From Planctomycetota bacterium (GTDB lineage: Bacteria > Planctomycetota > Phycisphaerae > Phycisphaerales > SM1A02): a stretch of DNA of 6,344 nucleotides. Below the pieces are notes generated by a model. The model did no database searches, had not been told where the DNA came from, and worked only from the letters and a program-made list of their open reading frames with translations. Position numbers and translations under genes: made by a program. The stretch covers positions 1-6,344 of the forward strand of contig JACNLR010000158.1 in NCBI GenBank assembly GCA_014381385.1, given 5' to 3'. Every line of letters begins with the position of its first letter. The stretch's first letter is position 1. This document shows positions 1-6,344 of the stretch, piece by piece.

Positions 1-1397
1 GTCAAACCAATCAAAATGATGTAGATTGATGCGGCAATCCACGGTCCAATGGAGCCAAGTTGTGGGAAAAATGTAATTGCAACCCAGCCACCACCAACTA
101 TAAACACCCAACTATAAATCGCTGTCACTATGCCTGGAAAAACGGTGTCGCCTGCCCCCCGTAGAGCACCCGTGTACACAATGCCAAGCGCATCAACCGT
201 TTGAAACACAGCGACCACAATCAACATGTTTGCACCGAGTTGTATTATTTCCGCCCTGCTTTCGGCTGTGTATTGGTCGCTACTGATAAACATCTCAATA
301 AATTCGTATCTAAAAATAACAAAGATTGTTGCGCAGATTGTCATGTATGCCATTGCAATTGCAACACCAACCCTTGCTCGTGAAACTGCAATGTCTGGTT
401 TTTTTGCGCCAATGTATTTCCCAACAATTGAATTGATAGCGACGTTGATACCCACCGCTGGCATAAAACTTAGTTGTAAAAAAGCAAGCGCAATCCACCC
501 AGCCGCCATGTCGTTTGTTCCATAGTGTCCAACAAATACAGTCATAAATAGTGCCCAGCAAATTATCTCATTTCCCCACTGCATCGAACCGGGCCACCCT
601 ATTTTGAAAATTGCTTTTATAGTTTTAAGGCACGGCTTCCAACCTTGGCGGGTTGCATATTTTGCGTTAAATTTAGGACCAATAAATATAGCAAACGGAA
701 TTATTGTTTCCATAAACATGCCAATGGCTGTTGCTATTGCGGCGCCTTGCAACCCAAGAGCTGGGGTTCCGGGGATGCCCGGCAACAGCCCGTCTACACC
801 GTCTTCACCAAAAATCAAGATGTAGTTCGCTGTAACGTTCACGATGTTTGCCATAATTGTTGACACCGTGATCACTTTTGGCATGTGCATGCCCAAGAAA
901 TATTGCGTAAACCCTCTGCCAGTTAACAAAAACAGGCTACCCATCAACATATAGATTGCATACATTGATTCGAGTGAGACGAGTTTTGCGTCACTTGCCT
1001 CGGGATTAATTGTTTCAAAAATTGTGGGCACAATAAAAACGCAAGGAACAATGAATACAATCCAGCAAGCAAGGGCCATCCACCCTGCGTTCCAAGGATA
1101 CTTTGAGCCCTTCTTGGGTTCATTTGCGCCTAGGTGTTGACTTACATACGTGTTTACAACGGTGACAATTCCCATGATTGTTGCGATTGCCGCAAATGCC
1201 CACGTTCCGGCGTTTCCCTGCGCTGCTATTTCTACTTTGCCGATCTGGCCAACCATTAATCGATCTGTAAATTGCATGACGGTGAAACTTGTCATGGTTA
1301 AAATCGTTGGCCACGCAAGAGACCACACCTCCTTCACAGCAAAGCGCATGGAGGTGTTATCTTGAGTATTTTGGGTGGAGGGTTCGGTTTCAGCCAT
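1..1397 (-). CDS. MATE-family multidrug/toxin efflux transporter (C-terminus cut off by window edge)
   Basis: This is an inner-membrane secondary transporter of the MATE (NorM/DinF-like) family, which exports cationic drugs, toxins or metabolites in exchange for Na+ or H+; the substrate here cannot be read from sequence. I translated 465 residues from the ATG at 1397 to the window edge without a stop. Family proteins are usually about 450-480 residues, so little should be missing. The sequence is a series of hydrophobic helices. Family signatures are TDRLMVG in the first helix (about 44-50), YVSQHLGA (84-91), GLQGAAIAT in the first half (about 215-223), VGKYIGAKKP in the second half (about 325-334, the repeat of YVSQHLGA), and GALRGAGDT (410-418). 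A Gly/Pro-rich loop at about 198-213 looks slightly extended. The ATG overlaps the upstream gene's stop by 8 bases and has no close Shine-Dalgarno sequence, so it may be translated by coupling. A second ATG at residue 17 is a possible alternative start. Family call is firm; substrate unknown. Confidence 0.9.
   Translation of the reverse strand, partial: MAETEPSTQNTQDNTSMRFAVKEVWSLAWPTILTMTSFTVMQFTDRLMVGQIGKVEIAAQGNAGTWAFAAIATIMGIVTVVNTYVSQHLGANEPKKGSKYPWNAGWMALACWIVFIVPCVFIVPTIFETINPEASDAKLVSLESMYAIYMLMGSLFLLTGRGFTQYFLGMHMPKVITVSTIMANIVNVTANYILIFGEDGVDGLLPGIPGTPALGLQGAAIATAIGMFMETIIPFAIFIGPKFNAKYATRQGWKPCLKTIKAIFKIGWPGSMQWGNEIICWALFMTVFVGHYGTNDMAAGWIALAFLQLSFMPAVGINVAINSIVGKYIGAKKPDIAVSRARVGVAIAMAYMTICATIFVIFRYEFIEMFISSDQYTAESRAEIIQLGANMLIVVAVFQTVDALGIVYTGALRGAGDTVFPGIVTAIYSWVFIVGGGWVAITFFPQLGSIGPWIAASIYIILIGL
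1390..1397 (-). promoter_or_regulatory. 8-bp stop/start overlap joining thioredoxin-like gene and MATE gene
   Basis: The sequence ATGGCTGA on the minus strand contains both the MATE start ATG and the TGA stop of the upstream thioredoxin-fold gene in another frame. The nearest purine-rich stretch before the ATG (GGGA) is about 15 bases away, too far for a good ribosome-binding site. Overlaps of this type commonly permit termination-reinitiation coupling; here that is inferred from layout only. Confidence 0.5.
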
Positions 1398-2490
1398 GGT
1401 TCGCTGCAGTGTCCCAACGGCCACGCTTTGGTGGAACGCTCTCGCCTCGATCGGCGCTGAGAACCTGTTGAATAACGCCTGCTGTTAGTGATGCGGGGTT
1501 GCCCTGCCACCGCACGACACCATCGCTACTAATAACCATCGCGAGTGGGATAGCCCTGCAGCGTATTGCTGTTTGCATTTTTTTGCTGGTGTCGATTGCA
1601 ACACCATACTCCATGGGTGTTTTTTTCATAAAAGACTCTACCGTTGGTTTGCTCTCCGCGGTTACACCAACAAAACAAACATCTTCGCGAAACTCTTTTG
1701 CTAGCTCGTTCAAGTGCGGGATTGTTTTTCGACAAGGGGGGCACCATGTTGCCCAGAATTCAACAACGCGAACTTTATCTGTAACGTCCTGTTCGTTTGC
1801 AACCCACTCTTGCACATAGAATGTTGGGGCGTTCTTGCCCTGCACGTTATTTGATCTGCCTGTGTTTTTACTGTGTTTTGGGTATTTTGCGGGCTTTTCC
1901 CCTGCTTTTGTTGATGGCTTAAATGTCTTCACCTCCACATCGGGATCAAACGGTTTTTCTAAAAGGTCGTTTACCGCTAACAACAAACCCTTTGCCCCAA
2001 GTCCAACGTATTGCACCGCGCCGTTGCGGTCAATCACAATGTTTGTAGGGTGTTTGTAAAAACCAAGCGCGTTACATGTTTCTCCTGTTTCGTCGATTAA
2101 AACGGGAGTCGTAATCTTTTTTTTACTTATGTATGTTCTGGCTTGGTCGGTTGATTGGGGAGTGTGAATTGAGAGCAATACAACATCGTCTGGGTTTGAA
2201 GAAGAAGAGACCGCTTTGGTAGCCGTTTTAATTGCAAGACGACCATTTCCGCTATGGTTTGTCCAAGACTGCACAACAATAACCTTCCCAAGATATTTTT
2301 CCAAAACGGGGGTTGGGTTGTCGCCCTGCAATACCCACTTTGCTTTTTCAGAGAGCGGGAGTGGCGCAAAAGTACACATTTCAGCTATAGCGTCTCGGTC
2401 AACCTGTTGTAAGGTTTTGTCTTGCCACTGGGTTGGGGTTTGTTGCAACACCGAGCAGGCAATAAGAATACATGGTGTAATTAAAAACAT
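1390..2490 (-). CDS. Exported tandem thioredoxin-fold (TlpA/ResA-like) protein, probable lipoprotein
   Basis: The 366-residue protein has two thioredoxin-like domains. The C-terminal one (about 220-345) has the redox motif W249-C-P-P-C253 in the context EFWATWCPPC, followed by a helix, and a cis-proline-type segment (AIPLAMV, P315) with a typical strand-DG-strand end. TlpA/ResA proteins of this type are membrane-anchored thiol-disulfide oxidoreductases acting outside the cytoplasmic membrane. The N-terminal domain (about 60-178) keeps the fold pattern (GKVIVVQSW, then KHPTNIVIDRNG) but has W76-T-N-H-S80 where WCxxC belongs, so it should be redox-inactive. A Lys/Pro-rich linker (about 181-220) joins them. 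The N-terminus is short and hydrophobic with a lipobox-like LIAC (9-12), though it lacks a positive charge before the hydrophobic stretch. The ATG is preceded by AAAGGA at 8-nt spacing and an in-frame stop, fixing the start. It lies 31 bp after the carboxypeptidase gene and overlaps the MATE gene. Reductase versus oxidase direction cannot be told. Confidence 0.88.
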   Translation of the reverse strand: MFLITPCILIACSVLQQTPTQWQDKTLQQVDRDAIAEMCTFAPLPLSEKAKWVLQGDNPTPVLEKYLGKVIVVQSWTNHSGNGRLAIKTATKAVSSSSNPDDVVLLSIHTPQSTDQARTYISKKKITTPVLIDETGETCNALGFYKHPTNIVIDRNGAVQYVGLGAKGLLLAVNDLLEKPFDPDVEVKTFKPSTKAGEKPAKYPKHSKNTGRSNNVQGKNAPTFYVQEWVANEQDVTDKVRVVEFWATWCPPCRKTIPHLNELAKEFREDVCFVGVTAESKPTVESFMKKTPMEYGVAIDTSKKMQTAIRCRAIPLAMVISSDGVVRWQGNPASLTAGVIQQVLSADRGESVPPKRGRWDTAANHG

Positions 2491-2498
2491 GGCTTTGT

Positions 2499-2504
2499 TC
2501 CTTT
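2499..2504 (-). promoter_or_regulatory. Ribosome-binding site of the tandem thioredoxin gene
   Basis: AAAGGA on the minus strand lies 8 nt before the ATG at 2490. An in-frame TAA sits immediately upstream of it (2503-2505), so no longer N-terminus is possible. This is the clearest Shine-Dalgarno sequence in the window and supports the chosen start. Confidence 0.7.
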
Positions 2505-2521
2505 AGTTATAACAGAACAGA

Positions 2522-4720
2522 TTACCAGTTTCCTATCACGTGGAGCAGATCTAAAACATCAATTATTCCGTCTGGAACTACATCTTGTTCGCAGTGGTCG
2601 CTGCATGGTCCCCAAACAGAAACAACTGCTAAGACATCTGTGACGTCTACGACCCCATCGCAATTCACATCGCCAACCACACCAGCACCACCAGAAGAGA
2701 GAATCTCTACATCGTCTATATTCCAGCCGGAATACCTCCACGCGCTGTCGGTTGTGCCCATAGTCCAGCGAATTACTACGTTTGAATTGTTATCTGCAAA
2801 CGAAGAAATATCGTAGGAGAGGGTCTGCCACTGGTTGTCTTCTATTGTTGTTGGGTTTGACCAAATAGTTACCCATGGCCCATTCCCCGCGCGAACACTA
2901 ATAGTTGCGTTGTCGTAAATTGGCTGCTCGACGTTTAAATACCTTTTAAACTGTAGTTGGGTATTTGTTTTGTTTGAGAGGTCTAAAGATTCGGATGTAA
3001 TGTGGGTTTGTGAAAGGTTGTTTGGATAATCACCGCCAAGGTTGTACCCAAGAACATTATTTCCCGTTGCTCCGCTTGTAGGGTCAGGGTTGCCGTATTC
3101 GCCGCCACCGCCCGTGGGAGTTCCCCAGCCCCACTGCCCCTCCATGGTCCAGTTTGGATTTTGGTTCATGTCCCAAGAATATGCTGTTGCTGCGGTGCTA
3201 ACCTGTAAAACCTCTTCGCCCTCTGGGTATCTAACCACCTGTCCGCTCTCTGTTGCAACACTAAACCAAAACCCACCATCTAACCCACAATGCGAGGTAG
3301 GAAGTTCAACAGAAAAACTTTCGTCCACATTCTGTTGAATCTGTCGTGCGGCAAACGGTCCTTCGTTACCAAATCGAACATGCAAGGTGGCTGAATTTGC
3401 GTCTATTAGTTCGCCGAAATTTGAATCGATGTGCATTGGAAACGCAACAAGTTCGCCCTCTCCAACAAACTGCGGGAGCCCGCTTGGAAACGAAAAAGAA
3501 AGTGGCTGGTTTACAAACTGCAGCATTGTTTTCACTGCGGCGTAACTTTCTTCGCAAGTTGGAACTATTTCACTTGGTGGCAAGTCAAATCCGGGCGAAC
3601 CCGCGGGTCTCAACTCAACCGTGTACGAAAGTGCGCCGCCATTTGTAACCCAGTCTGGGAAAACGCCGTCTGCAAGGTAAAGTAGGTCACCGCCCGTGCC
3701 AGCAACATACGTTTCGCCGTGCACGTTTAAAATAGCATCGCTCATTGCGCTAGAGAGAGCCTTTACGACGTTCACTCGTGGGGGGGTGTCGTTTGAACTC
3801 GCCCAAGGTTCAAGAATAAGTTGTGAGTAACTGTGAAAATCGATGTGCGAAACTAGGTTTGGCAGCGTATTAATTAAATCGCGCATTGCTTGTGTTTCGG
3901 GTTCAGAAAATATACCTGGCCCAACATACACATCGCTGCAAGTACTTGTGCTTGTACTGTCGCCGCCGTTCCACTCGTAGTCCCAGTTTCTGTTTAGGTC
4001 AACACCCTCGCACGACCCGCTGTTGTTGCGTCTGTTTTTTCTCCAAAAACGATCACCGTTGGTGGCGTATGTAAACTCATATCCGTCTGGGTTGACAATG
4101 GGAACGATGATTACTTCGGTTGTTTCTAAATACAACTGTATTTGGGGATCGGTAGACCAACCCTCTACTATTTTTTCCGCTGCATACACAGGAACCATGA
4201 CTGCAATCCATTCGCGGGCGTGCTGGCAGCCATTGAACAAAACTTGCTTTCTACCTGTGGTATCACCGGGCGCTGTAATACGAATTCCGTGAATGTCACG
4301 GTTTTCGTGGGTTTGCCCAACAATGAAAGTTGTTGTGATTTCTGGAGCTCCTGCGGCAATCGATTGCAGTTTTGTGTTTACTTCACCCCACGTTTTATAG
4401 TCGCTGTACCAACCCCCCAAGCCCCTACTTCTTGCTTGCTCGCGAAGGTCTTCAAACCGTCGCAATCTTGCCTCTATGTCGGTCTCAATTATCTCATAGG
4501 AAACGCCAAGTTTTCGGAGTTGGGTAATAGATTCTTTATCGAGCAACATTGGTGTTTCGCCCTCGTGGTCAAAACACGCAAGCGAAGTTGCGCCCCCGTC
4601 TCTAAGCGCGGTAATTTGGTCTGGGCTTGTAATTTGAACGTGTACAAGAGAAATGCCCTCGTATCTGCCTGCAGAAAAAAGGGTGGTTAAAATAAGTGCA
4701 ATTGTGGGTGTTAAAATCAT
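2522..4720 (-). CDS. Secreted M14 zinc carboxypeptidase with C-terminal adhesive/jelly-roll and dockerin-like domains
   Basis: This 732-residue extracellular metallocarboxypeptidase would remove C-terminal amino acids from peptides. The residues known from carboxypeptidase A are all recognisable: zinc ligands H167 and E170 in HARE (R169 matching Arg71), H296 in FHSYS, substrate-binding N243/R244 in DLNRNW and R227/R230 in WRKNR, Y348 matching Tyr248, and the catalytic glutamate E369 in YTVELRP. In order: signal peptide (about 1-18), propeptide-like region (about 22-95), catalytic domain (about 103-403), a beta-rich segment (about 408-508), a MAM/jelly-roll-like domain (about 514-675, Trp/Gly-rich, ending GWNIDDVEIL) of the kind found at the C-terminus of secreted peptidases, and a dockerin-like tail (683-732). 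The catalytic domain resembles carboxypeptidase T-type enzymes. The signal peptide has no basic residue before its hydrophobic core, but an in-frame stop upstream without another usual start codon supports the ATG at 4720. It is the first gene of a probable three-gene operon. P1' specificity is not assignable by eye. Confidence 0.95.
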   Translation of the reverse strand: MILTPTIALILTTLFSAGRYEGISLVHVQITSPDQITALRDGGATSLACFDHEGETPMLLDKESITQLRKLGVSYEIIETDIEARLRRFEDLREQARSRGLGGWYSDYKTWGEVNTKLQSIAAGAPEITTTFIVGQTHENRDIHGIRITAPGDTTGRKQVLFNGCQHAREWIAVMVPVYAAEKIVEGWSTDPQIQLYLETTEVIIVPIVNPDGYEFTYATNGDRFWRKNRRNNSGSCEGVDLNRNWDYEWNGGDSTSTSTCSDVYVGPGIFSEPETQAMRDLINTLPNLVSHIDFHSYSQLILEPWASSNDTPPRVNVVKALSSAMSDAILNVHGETYVAGTGGDLLYLADGVFPDWVTNGGALSYTVELRPAGSPGFDLPPSEIVPTCEESYAAVKTMLQFVNQPLSFSFPSGLPQFVGEGELVAFPMHIDSNFGELIDANSATLHVRFGNEGPFAARQIQQNVDESFSVELPTSHCGLDGGFWFSVATESGQVVRYPEGEEVLQVSTAATAYSWDMNQNPNWTMEGQWGWGTPTGGGGEYGNPDPTSGATGNNVLGYNLGGDYPNNLSQTHITSESLDLSNKTNTQLQFKRYLNVEQPIYDNATISVRAGNGPWVTIWSNPTTIEDNQWQTLSYDISSFADNNSNVVIRWTMGTTDSAWRYSGWNIDDVEILSSGGAGVVGDVNCDGVVDVTDVLAVVSVWGPCSDHCEQDVVPDGIIDVLDLLHVIGNW

Positions 4721-4816
4721 TGTGCTCTCTATTATGCCTATTCGTGGGGTAAGTGCTAGTAGATTCTTTTAAATTCACCGTTTGACAACAATCAGTAAGG
4801 GTGGGATGCTGCTCAA
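4721..4816. promoter_or_regulatory. Divergent intergenic region, presumed promoters for both directions
   Basis: This 96-bp gap must hold the promoters for the leftward carboxypeptidase operon and the rightward ChaN-family gene. On the plus strand there is a perfect -35-like TTGACA at 4782-4787, but the hexamer 17 bp downstream (GATGCT) is a poor -10 and would place transcription start at the start codon. On the minus strand CATAAT (4731-4736) matches five of six -10 positions, but the hexamer 17 bp upstream (CTAGCA) is a weak -35, and the leader would be only a few nucleotides. The carboxypeptidase ATG has only a weak AGAGAG upstream. No clear operator palindrome or terminator was seen. That it is regulatory is likely from layout; the individual boxes are tentative. 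Confidence 0.4.
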
Positions 4817-4820
4817 ATGA
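4806..4820 (+). other. Candidate 4-codon leader ORF overlapping the ChaN-family start (ATGA)
   Basis: An ATG at 4806 opens a four-codon frame (Met-Leu-Leu-Lys-stop). Its TGA at 4818-4820 overlaps the start codon of the next gene as ATGA. The purine-rich AAGGG (4797-4801) lies 4 nt before this small ATG but 15 nt before the main ATG, where it is too far for usual ribosome binding. The main gene might therefore be translated by reinitiation. With so few codons this could equally be chance. Confidence 0.25.
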
Positions 4821-5755
4821 TCAAAATACTACTTTTATGTTTTGTTACCCATTTGGCTGTGGGATGCGCCATGACGCCAACTGCGCCTGTTCATGTTTTG
4901 GACGTGGGGGTTGATGTTCGAAGCGAAAGTGAGATTATCGACCCCGTAACGAACCAGCATCTTCGTTGGTCTTCGCTGTTAGAACAAATCGACGAGGTCG
5001 ATGTTGTTTTGCTCGGCGAGCAACACGACCACGCGATTGGTCACGCCCTGCAACTTGCCATTGTTGAGGACGTCATGGACAAGTATCCATGCAGTGTTTT
5101 GGCGCTTGAAATGTTAGAGCGTGATGAGCAACTCAAGGTGGATGACTATATGGAAGACTTCATAGATGCAAAAACGTTTGCCTCGCTCACTTTTTCTAAA
5201 AACTGGGGCGGTAGTGGTGGTTGGGAGGCTTGGTATCAGCCAATTATTGATGCGGTTAAAAATCGCGGCGGTTCCGTGGTTGCTGCAAACGCGCCGCGGC
5301 GATATGTTCGCCTCGCTCGCTTGGAAGGATACGAAAGAATTGACGAACTGCCACAAGAGCGGCGAAAGTATATCGACTATCCCGAAGTTCTCTCGGATGG
5401 AAAGTACCGTCAGCGATTTTGGGAACTCGCATCCCACGACGAGGACGATGAAGAGCAGGTTGAAATCGATGTTACAAACATTGACCCAAACGACCCCATG
5501 CTCCCAACATTTAAAAGCATGCAGTCGTGGGACGCAACTATGGCGCAGTCAATAGTCAGTGCAAACCCGTCAAAAGAATGCAAGGTGATTTTGCTCGTTG
5601 GACAATTTCACGTGGAATACGACGGTGGAATTGTACAAGAGTTGCGAAGAAGAATGCCCAGCGCAAACGTGCTTGTGGTTTCTATTCAAAGGGAGTTGCC
5701 AGAGGAAGAGTGGCGCGGGGCACCCGCAATTGCAGACATCATGATTATTGAATAA
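4817..5755 (+). CDS. ChaN-family putative haem-binding lipoprotein
   Basis: The 312-residue protein matches the ChaN family (formerly DUF399; related to the TraB/Tiki and erythromycin esterase fold). Campylobacter ChaN is an outer-membrane-associated haem-binding lipoprotein linked to iron uptake; the role in other bacteria is largely unproven. Family landmarks are VVLLGEQHDH (63-72, with the characteristic GE..H), LALEMLERDEQL (about 96-106), WYQPIIDAVKNRG (about 139-151) followed by VAANAPRRY (155-163), MQSWDATMAQ (235-244) and LLVGQFHVEYDGG (259-271). The N-terminus is a short basic-hydrophobic signal with AVGC (14-17), a lipobox permitting a lipidated Cys17. An in-frame TAA 21 bases upstream and no other usual start codon fix the ATG at 4817. 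An acidic stretch (about 207-217) interrupts the region before MQSWDATMAQ. No haem or iron transport genes lie beside it, so haem binding is inferred from family only. It stands alone, divergent from one neighbour and convergent with the other. Confidence 0.88.
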   Translation: MIKILLLCFVTHLAVGCAMTPTAPVHVLDVGVDVRSESEIIDPVTNQHLRWSSLLEQIDEVDVVLLGEQHDHAIGHALQLAIVEDVMDKYPCSVLALEMLERDEQLKVDDYMEDFIDAKTFASLTFSKNWGGSGGWEAWYQPIIDAVKNRGGSVVAANAPRRYVRLARLEGYERIDELPQERRKYIDYPEVLSDGKYRQRFWELASHDEDDEEQVEIDVTNIDPNDPMLPTFKSMQSWDATMAQSIVSANPSKECKVILLVGQFHVEYDGGIVQELRRRMPSANVLVVSIQRELPEEEWRGAPAIADIMIIE

Positions 5756-5760
5756 GTGTC

Positions 5761-6344
5761 CTAGTCCCGTGTGCAGCAACGCCGAAGGCGGTCGTTCACC
5801 GCTTTCCACTCTGGTGTTTCTGGTGGTCTCTCAACAATAATTTGGTGAACACCCATACCGTCCGCCTCTCGTAAAACGGCATAGAGTTGCTTTGCATATT
5901 CGCACGCGCTGCTGGGCATTTGGATGTGGTTACTCGTGTTTGGGTGTGGTGAAGAAAATGAAATTACAACACAGTTTGTTAGATCTGCGGAAACCACCTG
6001 TTGTTGGGTATAAAGAAGCACTTTTGTGTTTGGGGCGTAGTGTCTTGTTGATGTGCCGGGCGAATTTGATTGCTCTTGGGTTTGCCCTTCCATAACATCG
6101 CCAATTTCGCGCTGTAATTCTTCAACAGTAATTGAGCCAAACCGCAATACAGTGGGGCTTTCCACCATTGAAATCACGGTGGACTCTATCCCTTTTTCAC
6201 ACGGTCCACCGTCTATTATTTGTAACTCGTCACCAAACTCATCTGCAACGTGTTGTGCGGTAGTTGGTGAAACATGGCCCGACATGTTTGCCGAGGGCGC
6301 AGAAATGGGGTGACCAAATACGGTAAGTAATTGTTGGGCTACGG
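5761..6344 (-). CDS. sua5: Sua5/YrdC/TsaC L-threonylcarbamoyladenylate synthase (N-terminal part outside window)
   Basis: This cytoplasmic enzyme makes threonylcarbamoyl-AMP from threonine, bicarbonate and ATP, the first step of the t6A modification at position 37 of tRNAs reading ANN codons; the TsaB/TsaD/TsaE machinery then transfers the group. The visible 193 codons run open to the window edge, and the Met codon at 6283-6285 is internal, not the start: the residues before it, HPISAPSAN, continue straight into MSGHVSPTTAQHV, the family's conserved Ser-Ala-Asn-x-Ser-Gly segment. Next come DGGPCEKGIESTVI and VLRFGSI. A linker with SPGTSTRHYAP leads into the smaller Sua5 domain (roughly the last 105 residues), ending near NDRLRRC. 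Having that domain marks it as the longer Sua5/YwlC type, typically about 320-350 residues, so about 130-150 residues should be missing. It converges on the ChaN-family gene with 5 bp between stop codons. Confidence 0.93.
   Translation of the reverse strand, partial: VAQQLLTVFGHPISAPSANMSGHVSPTTAQHVADEFGDELQIIDGGPCEKGIESTVISMVESPTVLRFGSITVEELQREIGDVMEGQTQEQSNSPGTSTRHYAPNTKVLLYTQQQVVSADLTNCVVISFSSPHPNTSNHIQMPSSACEYAKQLYAVLREADGMGVHQIIVERPPETPEWKAVNDRLRRCCTRD

Noticed and set aside
201..863. Several short plus-strand frames across the left 1.4 kb
   Set aside because: The minus strand is open throughout 1-1397 and encodes a full set of MATE signatures. The plus-strand frames overlap one another and lack motifs.
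1499..1819. 106-codon plus-strand frame opposite the second thioredoxin domain
   Set aside because: The opposite strand carries the WCPPC domain. The plus-strand frame has no motif, no ribosome-binding site and no neighbours in its direction.
2491..2521. Terminator or separate promoter between the carboxypeptidase and thioredoxin genes
   Set aside because: The 31 bp contain no GC-rich inverted repeat with a T-run and no convincing promoter pair, only a ribosome-binding site.
4142..4690. 182-codon plus-strand open frame opposite the carboxypeptidase
   Set aside because: Its translation has no recognisable domain and is Cys-rich and irregular, while the minus strand there encodes the conserved M14 propeptide and HARE zinc site. 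It is a shadow frame.
4782..4810. Strong sigma-70 promoter for the ChaN-family gene from the TTGACA at 4782
   Set aside because: The -35 box is perfect, but no acceptable -10 lies 16-18 bp downstream, and start of transcription would fall at the start codon. It is kept only as a tentative remark.
5780..5790. Small GC hairpin CGCC-GAA-GGCG near the end of the Sua5 gene as a terminator
   Set aside because: The stem is only 4 bp with no following T-run on either strand, and it lies within the conserved DRLRR-encoding codons of Sua5, so coding constraint explains it.
5761..6285. Reading the Sua5 gene as a complete 174-residue protein starting at 6285
   Set aside because: The frame stays open upstream to the window edge and encodes the conserved family segment just before that Met, so the Met is internal and the gene is partial.

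Overview
The window reads as ordinary chromosome from a moderate-GC member of the Planctomycetota, most likely a Phycisphaerae-type marine bacterium. This rests mainly on the C-terminus of the large secreted carboxypeptidase: two EF-loop-like repeats joined by a Gly-Pro-Cys...Cys linker and ending in Gly-Asn-Trp. That arrangement resembles the dockerin-like tails attached to many secreted proteins in that class. The assignment is from recognition of the motif, not a database search.

Layout, left to right. Positions 1-4720 hold three genes on the minus strand, transcribed from right to left: a secreted M14 zinc carboxypeptidase with a dockerin-like tail (2522-4720), then, after 31 bp, an exported protein with two thioredoxin folds (1390-2490), then, overlapping it by 8 bp, a MATE-family efflux transporter (1-1397; its C-terminus lies outside the window). 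The spacing suggests one operon. A 96-bp intergenic region (4721-4816) separates it from a divergent plus-strand gene for a ChaN-family putative haem-binding lipoprotein (4817-5755). Only 5 bp beyond its stop codon lies the convergent 3' end of a minus-strand Sua5/TsaC threonylcarbamoyl-AMP synthase (5761 to beyond 6344), whose N-terminal part is outside the window.

Functionally, four of the five proteins act at or beyond the cytoplasmic membrane: a secreted peptidase, a thiol-redox or related exported protein, an exporter and a lipoprotein. The fifth is a housekeeping tRNA-modification enzyme. A shared pathway for the first three is only an inference from tight linkage.

I found no RNA genes, insertion sequences, CRISPR arrays, phage genes or long repeats. 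The window is almost fully coding, with no gene-free stretch over 100 bp. I see no convincing undescribed system. The most unusual points are the tandem thioredoxin protein with one domain lacking its active-site cysteines, the tiny ATGA-overlapping leader ORF before the ChaN-family gene, and an acidic segment inside that protein.
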